Of a stretch of DNA of 64,000 nucleotides, positions 1-9,265 are shown piece by piece. The notes beneath the pieces are model-generated. The model saw nothing but the letters and a program-made list of their open reading frames with translations. It had not been told where the DNA came from and made no database searches. This DNA comes from JACKAF01 sp041391485 (GTDB lineage: Bacteria; Bdellovibrionota; FAC87; UBA2466; JACKAF01): NCBI GenBank assembly GCA_041391485.1, contig JAWKNY010000021.1, forward strand, positions 5,910-69,909. Reading direction: 5' to 3'. Made by a program: the position numbers and the translations under genes. The number at the start of each line of letters is the position of its first letter. The first letter of the stretch is position 1.

Positions 1-260
1 GGCTGCAAGTTGGCAATGTTGCTCGATCCGGTCGTTGAATAGCGGTTGTGTCCAATGGCGGCGCTGCCCTTGAGTCTTGCCAGCGTTCCGTTGCCGAAAA
101 CATCCTGGACCAAACCGCGGCGGCGGTGGGCAAAAACCTGCTCTCCATCGGTAGACACAATCCCTGCGCCTTCCTGTCCGCGGTGCTGCAAAGCATGCAG
201 GCCCAGGTACGTCAGGTTGGAAGCTTCTTTATGATCCGCTACGCCGACGATTGCACACAT
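1..260 (-). CDS. purF: Amidophosphoribosyltransferase, N-terminal part (cut by window edge)
   Basis: First committed step of purine synthesis: PRPP plus glutamine gives phosphoribosylamine. Only the first 86 codons are inside the window. The reverse strand reads MCAIVGVADHKEAS, with the N-terminal nucleophile Cys directly after the initiator Met, then LHALQHRGQEGAGI and IGHNRYSTTG, all hallmarks of the class II glutamine amidotransferase domain. The start ATG shares one base with the purL stop (TAATG), so translation is probably coupled. It is the last visible gene of the purB-C-S-Q-L-F operon. No frame problem is seen in the visible part. Confidence 0.93.
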   Translation of the reverse strand, partial: MCAIVGVADHKEASNLTYLGLHALQHRGQEGAGIVSTDGEQVFAHRRRGLVQDVFGNGTLARLKGSAAIGHNRYSTTGSSNIANLQ

Positions 261-2494
261 TAGTTAAAAAATACCTCCCACTTGGAGCTCCAGCGTGCTT
301 TAAGCTCGGCGGTATCGCCTTGCCACAGCAGTGCACTCCCCTGGTGAAACTGAACTTTGCCACTGTCATTCGTATTGCCTAAAACCGTGAACGGAAGCGC
401 GTGTCGGGACGCCAGGTTTTCAATTTCGCCCCGGTTGCCCGGCTCGTAAGCGATCAGGACGCGTGGCAACGCTTCTCCGAACAAAACTTCATCTACGTCC
501 TTACCCGTGGGAATCACAAGTTTGAGTCCCATCGGCTGGACGTTCGCGCGGAAAGCCATCTCAAGCGAAGCGGTCAAAACTCCGCCGTCCGAAACATCGT
601 GGGCCGCATACGTCAGACGCGTCTTTCGCAGATCCTTGCAGAACTTAATGGCCCGGGTAACGATGTTGAGGTCCGTATCTACCGGCTGCCCACAGTCGCG
701 CTTGAACCAGCGGCTGGCCAGAACGCTTCCACCCAAGGCGGCCTCAAGCGATCCCACCAGCGCCAGCTCCAGCTCCGTGCTATAAAAGCGGCTAAAAGGT
801 AACGGCAAGGAATCTTCAATGAGACCGACCATGCCGATCATGGGTGTGGGATAAATCGCTTTACCGTCGGTATCGTTGTAAAGACTCACGTTTCCGGAAA
901 CCACCGGTGTGTGCAAGGCGGTGCAAGCCTCAGCGATGCCTTCAACCCCTTCTACGAGCTGCCACATGACTTCCGGATTCTCCGGATTTCCAAAGTTTAA
1001 GCAGTCGGTGATCCCGATGGGTTCGGCGCCGCGGACCGCCAGATTCATCGCCGCTTCGGCAACCGCCCGGCGTCCCCCTTCTCGAGGGGCGAGCTTACAA
1101 AGACGCGGGTTGCAGTCCACCGTGAAAGCCAGACGTACGGGCTTGGACTCAATCTCTCGCACGCGCAGGACGGCAGCGTCATCGAAGGTTTCACCTTGGG
1201 TGCGGTTGCCGACCATCGAGTCGTACTGCTCCGCTAAAGGACGGGCATCCGCAAAATTCAGATCGAGCAAAACGGCCTGGATTTTGGATTCCAGCGGCGC
1301 GATGTGCAGCTTATTGCGATCCATGAACCAAGCTTGTTTCAAATCGGCAGGTGGGCTGTACGGGCGATCCGCCATCGGAGGATCCGCTACCAGTTCCACC
1401 GGAAGATCTACCACTTGTTCCCCGTGTAGGGTCATGCGCACGCGTTTGCCGTCGGTGATAGTCCCTACCGCAACGGCGTGGAGATCCCACTTTTCAAATA
1501 CGCCAATGAGCGCGTCCACGAGATCCGGCGAGGTCACGATGAGCATGCGCTCCTGCGATTCGGACAGCAGCAATTCGTAAGCGCTGAGATTTTTTTCCCG
1601 GACCGGAATCTTATCGAGCACCATTTCCAGGCCTGTGCCGGCGCGATCGGCCATCTCAAAACTCGAACTCGTGATGCCGGCGGCACCCATATCCTGAATC
1701 GAGAGAACCAAACCCGCGTTCATCGCTTCCAATGTTGCTTCCAGCAGTAGCTTTTCCGTGAAGGGATCGCCGACTTGCACGGTGGGACGCTCAAGCTCTT
1801 TTTCCGTGGAAAACTCTTGAGAGGCCATGGTGGCGCCGTGGACCCCATCACGCCCTGTCTTGGCACCCGCGTAAACCAGCACGTTGCCTATACCCGAGGC
1901 AGAGGCCCTAAAGATCTTCTCGTGCTTCACGATGCCGGCGGTAAAAGCGTTAACGAGCGGGTTCCCGTTGTAGCACGGGTGGAAAAAGGTCTGGCCAGCA
2001 ACCGTTGGCACTCCCACGCAGTTGCCGTAATCACCGATCCCTTTGACGACGCCTTTGACGATCGCCGGGGTGCGCGGTTGGGTCTCATCGCCAAAACAAA
2101 GGCTATTCATGGAAGCGATGGGCCGAGCACCCATCGTAAAGACGTCTCGCAGGATGCCGCCAACGCCAGTTGCGGCGCCTTGATACGGCTCGATGAAAGA
2201 CGGGTGATTATGGCTTTCCATTTTGAAGGCGACGCCCCACCCTTCACCGATATCCAGAATGCCAGCGTTTTCGCCGGGACCTTGTAAAACACGCTTGCCT
2301 GTCGTTGGGAACTTTCGAAGGTGCGGTTTGGAAGACTTGTAGCTGCAGTGTTCGCTGTACATGGCTGAGAAAATTCCCAGCTCTGCGTAGTTCGGGCGGC
2401 GCTCCAGCTTGTTGCAGATGAAGTTATATTCGTCCGCGCTGATTCCGAGTTGCTTGGCAAGTTCGGGACTAGAAATGGTCGTGTCTTTGATCAT
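260..2494 (-). CDS. purL: Phosphoribosylformylglycinamidine synthase, PurL subunit (small type)
   Basis: ATP-dependent conversion of FGAR to FGAM, using ammonia delivered by PurQ with PurS as the third subunit. The protein is about 744 residues, the length of the small PurL that lacks a fused glutaminase, which fits the separate purS and purQ genes just upstream. Motifs seen: YSEHCSYKSSK and MESHNHPS near the N-terminus, and DCLNFGNPENP with VSGNVSLYND in the second AIRS-like half. A start 12 codons further upstream is possible, but the ATG at 2494 forms an ATGA overlap with the purQ stop and gives the usual N-terminus MIKDTTISSPELA. Confidence 0.96.
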   Translation of the reverse strand: MIKDTTISSPELAKQLGISADEYNFICNKLERRPNYAELGIFSAMYSEHCSYKSSKPHLRKFPTTGKRVLQGPGENAGILDIGEGWGVAFKMESHNHPSFIEPYQGAATGVGGILRDVFTMGARPIASMNSLCFGDETQPRTPAIVKGVVKGIGDYGNCVGVPTVAGQTFFHPCYNGNPLVNAFTAGIVKHEKIFRASASGIGNVLVYAGAKTGRDGVHGATMASQEFSTEKELERPTVQVGDPFTEKLLLEATLEAMNAGLVLSIQDMGAAGITSSSFEMADRAGTGLEMVLDKIPVREKNLSAYELLLSESQERMLIVTSPDLVDALIGVFEKWDLHAVAVGTITDGKRVRMTLHGEQVVDLPVELVADPPMADRPYSPPADLKQAWFMDRNKLHIAPLESKIQAVLLDLNFADARPLAEQYDSMVGNRTQGETFDDAAVLRVREIESKPVRLAFTVDCNPRLCKLAPREGGRRAVAEAAMNLAVRGAEPIGITDCLNFGNPENPEVMWQLVEGVEGIAEACTALHTPVVSGNVSLYNDTDGKAIYPTPMIGMVGLIEDSLPLPFSRFYSTELELALVGSLEAALGGSVLASRWFKRDCGQPVDTDLNIVTRAIKFCKDLRKTRLTYAAHDVSDGGVLTASLEMAFRANVQPMGLKLVIPTGKDVDEVLFGEALPRVLIAYEPGNRGEIENLASRHALPFTVLGNTNDSGKVQFHQGSALLWQGDTAELKARWSSKWEVFFN

Positions 2495-3159
2495 TTTTGT
2501 TCCGCACTCCAGTTCAGAAATGACTGCCAAATTCCCATTCCGTGACGGGTCCTCAGATCGCTGGCACGTTCGGGGTGAGGCATCAGGCCGAAAACGTTTT
2601 TGGCCTCGTTGCAGACGCCCGCAATATCAAAAAGACTGCCGTTGGGGTTGGCCGCGTAGGAAAGAACAATTTGTCCCTTCTCTTTCATGGCGGAGTAAAC
2701 CGACTCCTCGACGATATACCTTCCCTCGCTATGAGCGATGGGAAGCACCAGCTCGTCGCCTTCCTTCAGCTGGTTCGTCCAAGGGTTGTCCGTCGATGCC
2801 ACGCGCAGGCTGACGTCCCGACAGATAAAATTTGTGCCCAGGTTTCTTACGAGGGCGCCTGGCAACAAACCGGACTCGCACAAGACTTGAAAGCCGTTAC
2901 AGATTCCCAAGGTGAGCCCGCCGTTCGCTGCAAACTCTTTTACGCTTCCCATGATGGGGGAGTGTGAGGCGACGGCCCCGCAACGAAGGTAATCTCCGTA
3001 GGAGAAACCGCCCGGAACCACGACGAGTTGGTACTCCCCGAGATCTTTGGCGTCTTTGTGCCAGAGTCGGTCTACTTCCAGTTCCAATGTTTGCTGCAAC
3101 GTAAAAACTGTGTCGTCATCGCAGTTGGAGCCGGGAAAGGTGATAACTGCCGCTTTCAT
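2491..3159 (-). CDS. purQ: Phosphoribosylformylglycinamidine synthase, glutaminase subunit PurQ
   Basis: Class I glutamine amidotransferase that releases ammonia for PurL. The sequence begins MKAAVITFPGSNCDDD, carries the nucleophile elbow LGICNGFQ with its catalytic Cys, and ends with the His/Glu pair in LMPHPERASD. Length is 222 residues, normal for PurQ. The open frame extends upstream into purS, but the ATG at 3159 is chosen because family homology starts there and an AAGG element sits upstream. It lies 5 bp after purS and overlaps purL by 4 bp. Confidence 0.95.
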   Translation of the reverse strand: MKAAVITFPGSNCDDDTVFTLQQTLELEVDRLWHKDAKDLGEYQLVVVPGGFSYGDYLRCGAVASHSPIMGSVKEFAANGGLTLGICNGFQVLCESGLLPGALVRNLGTNFICRDVSLRVASTDNPWTNQLKEGDELVLPIAHSEGRYIVEESVYSAMKEKGQIVLSYAANPNGSLFDIAGVCNEAKNVFGLMPHPERASDLRTRHGMGIWQSFLNWSAEQK

Positions 3160-3164
3160 TCGCC

Positions 3165-3416
3165 TTACTTGCCCTCGATTTGTAAGGTGTAGGATTCGAT
3201 GACGGGATTGGCGAGCAACTTTTCGCACATGTTTTCCACGTCTTTTTTGGCATCGGCCGCAGACTGTCCGTCCGTATCCAATTCCAGTTGCACCACCTTA
3301 CCGATGCGAACGTCTTTTACTCGGCGGAATCCGAGGCGTTGCAACGATTGGCAGATGGTATTTCCTTGGGGATCGAACACCGAATCTTTATAAAAGATTT
3401 CGACCAGTGCTTTCAC
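3165..3416 (-). CDS. purS: Phosphoribosylformylglycinamidine synthase subunit PurS
   Basis: Small 83-residue subunit that bridges PurL and PurQ in the FGAM synthase complex. The sequence opens MKALVEIFYKDSVFDPQG and continues with the LQRLGFRRVKDVRIGK segment typical of PurS. The start codon is GTG with a strong AAGGAG element 4 bases upstream. Its place directly before purQ and purL fits the three-subunit enzyme and the short form of PurL found here. Confidence 0.93.
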   Translation of the reverse strand: MKALVEIFYKDSVFDPQGNTICQSLQRLGFRRVKDVRIGKVVQLELDTDGQSAADAKKDVENMCEKLLANPVIESYTLQIEGK

Positions 3417-3431
3417 CGTAGCTCCTTGGTT

Positions 3432-4160
3432 TTAGTTTCCTTCAAAGTGTCTTTTTAGGCGTTGGTAAACTTCTTGGTAGCTTTCTTCCACGCGTCCTAG
3501 ATCATGACGAAAACGATCTTTGTCCAGAGGCTCGCCGCTTTCTTTGTCCCAAAGGCGACAACCATCTCCGGTGAACTCGTCTGCAAGAAGTATTCTACCG
3601 TCGGTGTCGGTTCCGAACTCAAGCTTGAAGTCCACAAGTGTGAGACCGACCTGATCAAAAACTTCGCTGAGCAACTTGTTTACGAGCAGTGCCTTGGTTT
3701 CCATCTCTTTGAGCTGCTCCGGTGTTGCCCACTTAAAATAAAAAATATGCCGCTCGGAAATGAGCGGATCGCCGAGCTCATCGCTCTTAAGAAAAAACTC
3801 CACAAACGGCGGTTCAAAACGGTGCTTCTTCTCGATCCCTAATCGTTTGCAAATACTGCCTGCCGCCTGGTTACGCACCACTACCTCGACGGGGATGATC
3901 TTCACGCGCTTGATGAGCATCTCGCGTTCCGCCGTCTTTTCGACGAAATGCGTGGGGATGCCATGTTTCTCCAGGTACTGAAATACCCAAGCGGAGATGG
4001 AATTGTTGATGGGCCCTTTCCCGAGGATCTGGCCCTTTTTCAATCCATTGAATCCGGTCGCGTCGTCTTTGAAATGCTGTACGATGAAGTCAGTGCGATC
4101 GGTGGAATAGAGAATCTTCGCTTTGCCCTCGGATAGCGGGGCCCTGCGTTCAGCACTCAT
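3432..4160 (-). CDS. purC: Phosphoribosylaminoimidazole-succinocarboxamide synthase (SAICAR synthetase)
   Basis: Joins aspartate to CAIR using ATP in purine biosynthesis. The 242-residue product has the PurC N-terminus (LSEGKAKILYSTD), the VEVVVRNQAAGSICKR segment that binds substrate, and the LADEFTGDGCRLWD motif near the C-terminus. Length matches the short bacterial PurC. The gene overlaps the 3' end of purB by 11 bp and is followed by purS after 15 bp, so it is inside one transcription unit. Confidence 0.96.
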   Translation of the reverse strand: MSAERRAPLSEGKAKILYSTDRTDFIVQHFKDDATGFNGLKKGQILGKGPINNSISAWVFQYLEKHGIPTHFVEKTAEREMLIKRVKIIPVEVVVRNQAAGSICKRLGIEKKHRFEPPFVEFFLKSDELGDPLISERHIFYFKWATPEQLKEMETKALLVNKLLSEVFDQVGLTLVDFKLEFGTDTDGRILLADEFTGDGCRLWDKESGEPLDKDRFRHDLGRVEESYQEVYQRLKRHFEGN

Positions 4161-5451
4161 TTTTTAGAACCTTTTCATAGAGATAGTCGAGATGACCAAA
4201 ATAACTTTGCGGTTCGAATAACACATCTAGGCTGTCGGGGGAAAGGGCTTTCGCGACGCGCGCATCGGATTTTAGAAGCCCCAGGAAGGGCGTCTCGTTA
4301 TCGAGTGCTTTGAGTGCATTTTGTTGAACAATTTCGTAGGCTTCATCGCGACTGCATCCGGCCTCAACCAGCGCCAGCAAGACCTTTTGGGAGTAGATGA
4401 CCCCATGCAGGCGATCGAGATTGCGCTGCATTTGCTTGGGAAAGACCTCCAGCCCACCGAGCAGTTTTTGAAGCCTTCCCAGCATATAGTCCGCAAGAAT
4501 ATTGGCGTCCGGGGCGATAACCCGCTCGACGGACGAGTGGCTGATGTCGCGCTCGTGCCAGAGGGCACAGTCCTCAAGCGCCGGGATCACCATGCTTCGC
4601 AAGAGACGGGCGAGTCCCGTCAGGTTCTCCCCGCTAATGGGGTTGCGTTTGTGCGGCATCGCCGAAGAACCTTTTTGGCCCGGGGTAAAACCCTCTCGGA
4701 CTTCGCTGAGTTCGGTCCGTTGCAGGTGGCGAAGCTCGACGGCGATGGCTTCCACCACCGAGGCGAAAAGCGCCAAGGCGGAAAAATAGGAGGCGACTCG
4801 GTCTCTTGCAATCACCTGAGTAGAGAGCGTGTCGGGCTTCAAGCCGAGCTTGTCGCAAACAAATTTCTCCACTTCGGGGGGCGTGTGCGCGTAGTTTCCG
4901 ACCGCGCCTGAAAGCTTGCCGACGGCCACTTCAGAGCGGGCCGCCTCAAGGCGCTTTTTTGCCCGCCGGATCATGTCGTGCCAGAGCAACCACTTCATGC
5001 CCATGGTGATGGGTTCGGCGTGGATGCCGTGGGTACGGCCCATCATCGGGATGTCCTTGTCCCGAACCGCGTTTTTCTCGGTGATTTCCAGCAAGGCGTC
5101 GAACTCCGTTAGGAGCAGATCGGCCGACTTAGTGAGCCGGTAGGCGAGTGCGGTATCCAGGATGTCGCTGCTGGTGAGTCCGTAATGGACGTAACGGCCG
5201 GCTTCCCCGACGTGGCTTTGGACATTGGAAACAAAGGCGGCGACATCGTGCTTGGTTTTTTCTTCGAGGGCCAGGATCTCATCGATGTCGAAATTGGCCT
5301 TGGCCTTAATCTCTTTGAGTGCCGATTCAGGAATTTTCCCCAGCCGCTGCCAACCCTCACAGGCAAGGACTTCCACATCCAACCAGGTCCGGTACTTGGC
5401 CTCCTCCGACCACAGATGGGTCATTTTGGGGCGGCTATATCTAGGGATCAC
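4150..5451 (-). CDS. purB: Adenylosuccinate lyase
   Basis: Cleaves SAICAR to AICAR and adenylosuccinate to AMP, releasing fumarate. The 433-residue protein carries the fumarase/aspartase superfamily signature GSSAMPHKRNP with the mobile catalytic Ser loop, GRTHGIHAEP with the catalytic His, and an N-terminus MIPRYSRPKMTHLW typical of the Bacillus-type PurB. The start is GTG. It is the first purine gene, only 7 bp downstream of an exported protein gene, which suggests the operon promoter lies upstream of that gene. Confidence 0.96.
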   Translation of the reverse strand: MIPRYSRPKMTHLWSEEAKYRTWLDVEVLACEGWQRLGKIPESALKEIKAKANFDIDEILALEEKTKHDVAAFVSNVQSHVGEAGRYVHYGLTSSDILDTALAYRLTKSADLLLTEFDALLEITEKNAVRDKDIPMMGRTHGIHAEPITMGMKWLLWHDMIRRAKKRLEAARSEVAVGKLSGAVGNYAHTPPEVEKFVCDKLGLKPDTLSTQVIARDRVASYFSALALFASVVEAIAVELRHLQRTELSEVREGFTPGQKGSSAMPHKRNPISGENLTGLARLLRSMVIPALEDCALWHERDISHSSVERVIAPDANILADYMLGRLQKLLGGLEVFPKQMQRNLDRLHGVIYSQKVLLALVEAGCSRDEAYEIVQQNALKALDNETPFLGLLKSDARVAKALSPDSLDVLFEPQSYFGHLDYLYEKVLKNEC

Positions 5452-5458
5452 TTCGTTT

Positions 5459-6499
5459 CTATTCCTTCTCCGGCTCTTTTGCCCGGTTTTCGGGGATCGT
5501 TGAAAAAAACTTCGCCCTCAGCGTTGCGATCGTATCGAGATGAGTGCGTCTGGCCTCAGTTTTCGCATGATCGAGCGCCACCGGAAACTGGGCCGCTGTG
5601 CTGTAGCGGAAGAGGCCCTTGTCGGTATCCACATACCACCAACCCAAAATTCTTTGAAGCTTCATTTCAATCAGAGGTGCCTTCTTTTCTCCGGTTGTCG
5701 TGACGTCATAGATTTCCGGAGCATCGAACTTAGGCCCCTTTTCAGCCTGCTCAAAGACTAGATCGAAATACTTAGTGGCCTCGGTCTCCTTCGAGGTGAC
5801 GAGGTTCTTGATGTAGTAGGAAAACGCCACATAGCCTGCGTTCATGATATTTGCTCGAACCGCCATGAAACCGTGGAACTCGCCATCCTTTGCTGTTCCG
5901 AACTTCTTCAAAGGTTCTTTTGTTTTGTCGTCGTAGGGAAGAAACTCCAAGATGGCACGGAAACCGCCGTTTCGATTGAGGTATTTCTGAGGACTGCGTA
6001 GAAACTCTGTCGCGTTGTTGTAGCCGGCTTCAATGGCCTTTTCGGTGATGCTCTCCAGCGTACAAAAGCCATGAGACTCATACCAAATCTCAGGAACCAG
6101 GCCCTCGTCTACTTTGCGAACGCGGACGTCTGGGGTAAGGCAGTCGCCACAATGGGTATCTCCCAACTGCATTACCTGGAAGTACTTTTCTCTGGCGAAG
6201 TCGGCAGCCTCAGTTGCCGCCTTTATTTCCTTTTTGTCGGCCTTTTCCTTTATAAGCTTTGCGAGTTTGGCGTCTGCCGATAAGTATTTGTCTTCCCAAT
6301 CCTTGTATTTCTTGCGGCATTCCTCGTCTTCGCGACGCTTTTTGAACTCGGGAAGCACCGGTACGAGTACAGGCTTCCGGTCTACGATCACCTCATACTC
6401 CAGAGGGTGCTTTTTCCAGAATTCAAGATCCGGACGAGCGTCTCCACCGTAAACCGGCAAGGTCGCCAAACAGACAAGAAGCGTTAAAATAAAACCCAT
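5459..6499 (-). CDS. Exported protein of unknown function heading the pur operon
   Basis: I do not recognise a family. The 346-residue product starts MGFILTLLVCLATLPVYGGD, a clear signal peptide. A charged, probably coiled segment follows (about residues 60-120, rich in K and E, with YLSADAKLAKLIKEKADKK), then a C-terminal region rich in aromatic residues. Two cysteines sit in the motif THCGDCL. The ATG at 6499 is preferred over an upstream start because an AGGTGG element lies 6 bases before it and the signal peptide begins there. Its stop is 7 bp before purB, so the two are probably cotranscribed, although no functional link to purines is visible. Confidence 0.75.
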   Translation of the reverse strand: MGFILTLLVCLATLPVYGGDARPDLEFWKKHPLEYEVIVDRKPVLVPVLPEFKKRREDEECRKKYKDWEDKYLSADAKLAKLIKEKADKKEIKAATEAADFAREKYFQVMQLGDTHCGDCLTPDVRVRKVDEGLVPEIWYESHGFCTLESITEKAIEAGYNNATEFLRSPQKYLNRNGGFRAILEFLPYDDKTKEPLKKFGTAKDGEFHGFMAVRANIMNAGYVAFSYYIKNLVTSKETEATKYFDLVFEQAEKGPKFDAPEIYDVTTTGEKKAPLIEMKLQRILGWWYVDTDKGLFRYSTAAQFPVALDHAKTEARRTHLDTIATLRAKFFSTIPENRAKEPEKE

Positions 6500-6541
6500 G
6501 GAACCACCTACTCTATTCTTTTGCACAAAAAGCCCAGCTAG

Positions 6542-6570
6542 TTGATAGCCGTAGGTTTCTGAGTTTTCAA
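6542..6570 (-). promoter_or_regulatory. Putative sigma70 promoter for the exported-protein/pur operon
   Basis: On the minus strand TTGAAA (6565-6570) is separated by 17 bp from TATCAA (6542-6547). It lies about 45 bp upstream of the ATG at 6499 and is the best promoter candidate for the transcription unit that continues into purB-C-S-Q-L-F. No PurR-like palindrome was recognised. Confidence 0.4.
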
Positions 6571-6617
6571 GCGGATCTCGTTTCTTCATTATCCTGGCCC
6601 CGTTAGCGAAGTGGTTT

Positions 6618-9220
6618 TTAAGGCACCCACTTGTCTAGTTGTATTGTCCGCGTGCTCTTCGGAATCCGAATCTGCTTGGGCGGTGTTTGGACTGCCAGCA
6701 GGAGATGGCGCGCGGCGTCTAGGAAAGCAGTCATTTCGCCTGACTCTTCCCATTCGGCAAGTACTTTGCTGAGTCGGTGCATGCGATCGTTGTCCAAATG
6801 CGACAGGACGTTGAGAGCCTGGCGCACGGAACCGTCTTGAATCAAAGCCAGCAGATTTTCGACGAGGGCTAGTGCCTTCTTGCGATCCAGGTGTTTGGAT
6901 AGAAACTTGTGCAGGACTACGTGATCCTCCCGCTGAACGAGCTGGGTGATCCACCGCCGTTCGGGCGAATTGAGATCCTCCAGGTCCGGAAGAATTCCGG
7001 GCCCCGATTTAAGCAACTTGTCGATCCCCGCGCGCAAGCTTGAGGGTTTCTCATGCACCCACCGCTTCAGGCTGTCGAGCCAGAGTTTGAGGCCGGACTC
7101 TTTGCCGGAAACACCGAGCAGACGTTCCATCGCTTCCAAAATGGTTTCGCTTTCGGAGCGCACCCAAGCGTGCTCGCGCTCGTATTTGAGCTGGGAGACT
7201 TTGTCGAGCCAACGGAAGATGACGTCGGATTCCAGTACCCAGCCCGCAATGCCCGGGTACTCCAGATAGTTTTCGCCCTCTTTTTCAGTAACGCCGGCAA
7301 ATCGCGCGCGCGAAACCAAAGCGAGTAGTTCCGTAAAGGCCTGCGCCTCACCGGCTTTTACAAAGCCGTTGCGCGTGTAGTGCAGGAGCGCGTGGTAGAA
7401 CTCAAAGGGACTCGGTAGCCCACGCGTCGGTGCGGCGTCAAAGTAGTAGATGGGCTGGATGGAACCAACAATGCCCTCCACCTTCTTGAGCACCTCCGGA
7501 TTTTTTTCAAAGAACGGCTGCAAAAATCCCTCGAGTCCGCCTTCCCCCTGCCAGGGCACGGCACCCAGGTTGAGATCGTCAAACACCAAACCCTTCATGC
7601 GCCGTAAAAAGTAAAGCGATTGGCTCGCGATAAACCCGTTCAGGCTATCCATGATGTTGTTGCTATCAAAGGTGCTTAGGATTCCTTTTTCGGGACGAGC
7701 CACAAAAACAGCAAGCGAGGTGAGAAAGGCTTTGGTATCGGCGTAGTTAAGCTGCTTGTCGCTTTCTTGAACGGCGGATTCCAAGGCTGCCGCCATATTT
7801 GAACCTTCCGACGAAAAGTTGTAGCGGTACTCTTCGAGTTTTTCGCTCAATCGCCGTTCCATTTGTTCCAAGGTGTCCGGGAAAAAACTGCGCAACTTCA
7901 TGGCGTCGTGGTGCGGGAAGGTGGCAACACGCTTCCCCTCTACGTCTTTCCATTCGACAAAGGAAAGCTCCAACCTGGTTTCTTTCAGAGGGAGTTCCCA
8001 AAGGGCGCTATCGGAGAACTCTTCCGCCTCCAGCAGCTTCTCAATCGCATCCTTGTTAGCGGCGATGGCCTTCTCCAGCCAAAGGCTGAGCGCGTAGGCG
8101 TTGAGCTCCGTCGCTAAATTGGAAAGAAAGGGGCTTACTGCGGTTTCACTCGACTGGTGGTAACCGCGGATGGTGGCGATCCCACGGTAAACCTGCTTAA
8201 ATATCTCTTTCTGTGCGGCTTCATCCAGCTTTACGGCTTTGCTCCAGAATTCTTTGCCGGAGAGCTTTTTCGAGATGCCTCGTTGCACGCTGAAGGTGAC
8301 GATCGGCTTTGCGAACTGGCTCAGCACGTGCATCAGCATGGGGTCTCGATCCAGTTCTTTTTCTATGGTGGCAAAAAAGCCACCAGTGCTTCCATTCGCC
8401 TGCTCGGCGAAGTAGAGCAGGAGATCGAGCTTGTTGTTTCTTACCGGGTGCATCTTATCGGGCACCGTCGACAACATCTTGCGCATCCCGTACGCGAAGC
8501 CCTCAAAAGGAGCGGGAGATTTATACTCGCTCCGTAGGTAGCGTGTAGAAAGTAGCAGCGCTTCGCCGAAGGAACCTTCATCGAGCGCTTGGGCGACTCT
8601 TACGCTGTCTGCGACGAACGCGTCGGAATCCAAAAATCGCTCCAGATCGGGGAGCAAGGCGTCTGCGGTCGGGAGGGGTAAAGTTTCCCAGTCCCCTTTT
8701 TCTCGGGGACCGGCAAGCGATCGAGCCGCTCCAGGAGTGCGGCCAGCTCGGGATCGAGGAGTAAGATTGCCCGGCTCGTCAGGCGATCAAAGTCATCGTC
8801 TGACCAAAAAGCTGCGGCGAGTTCGACGAGTGGGGCGAAGTCCGTCTCTTTCTTCCAGGCTTCGGTATCTCTCTTCCAGGCGCTAAAGCCTCGATTGTGC
8901 GTACGGCGGGAAACGATTTCCACCAGCCCGCCGGTATCCTGGGCCGACTGGTACAAATAACGGTTGAGCAGTTCGCTGACTTCGTCCAGTTCGCGCGTGG
9001 AAGGGCTTTCAAACAAAGAGGCCAGGCCGTCAAAACGGTGGTCCTCGTTCATCACCGAAAAAAGGGCTTTTACGTCCCCCGCTTCGAGGCGATCCCCCAG
9101 GATGAGCGCTTCAGCGCGCGTTTGGGGTTGGCGCGGGAGCGATGGAATCTCCGGGGTTCGGGTACAAGCCGTCAGGAAGAAAAGGGAAAACGGTAAACAA
9201 TATGCAACAAGCGCTTTCAC
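6618..9220 (-). CDS. Large helical lipoprotein of unknown function (one frameshift)
   Basis: Two reading frames together form one protein of about 867 residues. The N-terminus MKALVAYCLPFSLFFLTAC (GTG start at 9220) ends in a lipobox, so the product is probably a lipoprotein. After about 170 residues the frame runs into out-of-frame sequence, and the -1 frame continues without a break as DWETLPLPTADALLPDLERF for roughly 690 residues. The switch coincides with a run of five A and four G (8693-8701), so one missing base explains it. The body is leucine-rich and strongly alpha-helical with no recognised domain. It lies 45 bp downstream of a patatin-like lipoprotein gene. The true start is uncertain because no clear ribosome-binding site is seen. 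Confidence 0.65.
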
Positions 9221-9265
9221 GGCGGCATTGTAGGGGCCACCGGGGCGGAGGGTCAAGCTTAAGCG

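Noticed and set aside
8693..8701. Programmed -1 frameshift at A-AAG-GGG in the large lipoprotein gene
   Set aside because: The heptamer fits a slippery pattern, but many unrelated genes in the window lose one homopolymer base, so an error is more likely. No downstream pseudoknot was evident.
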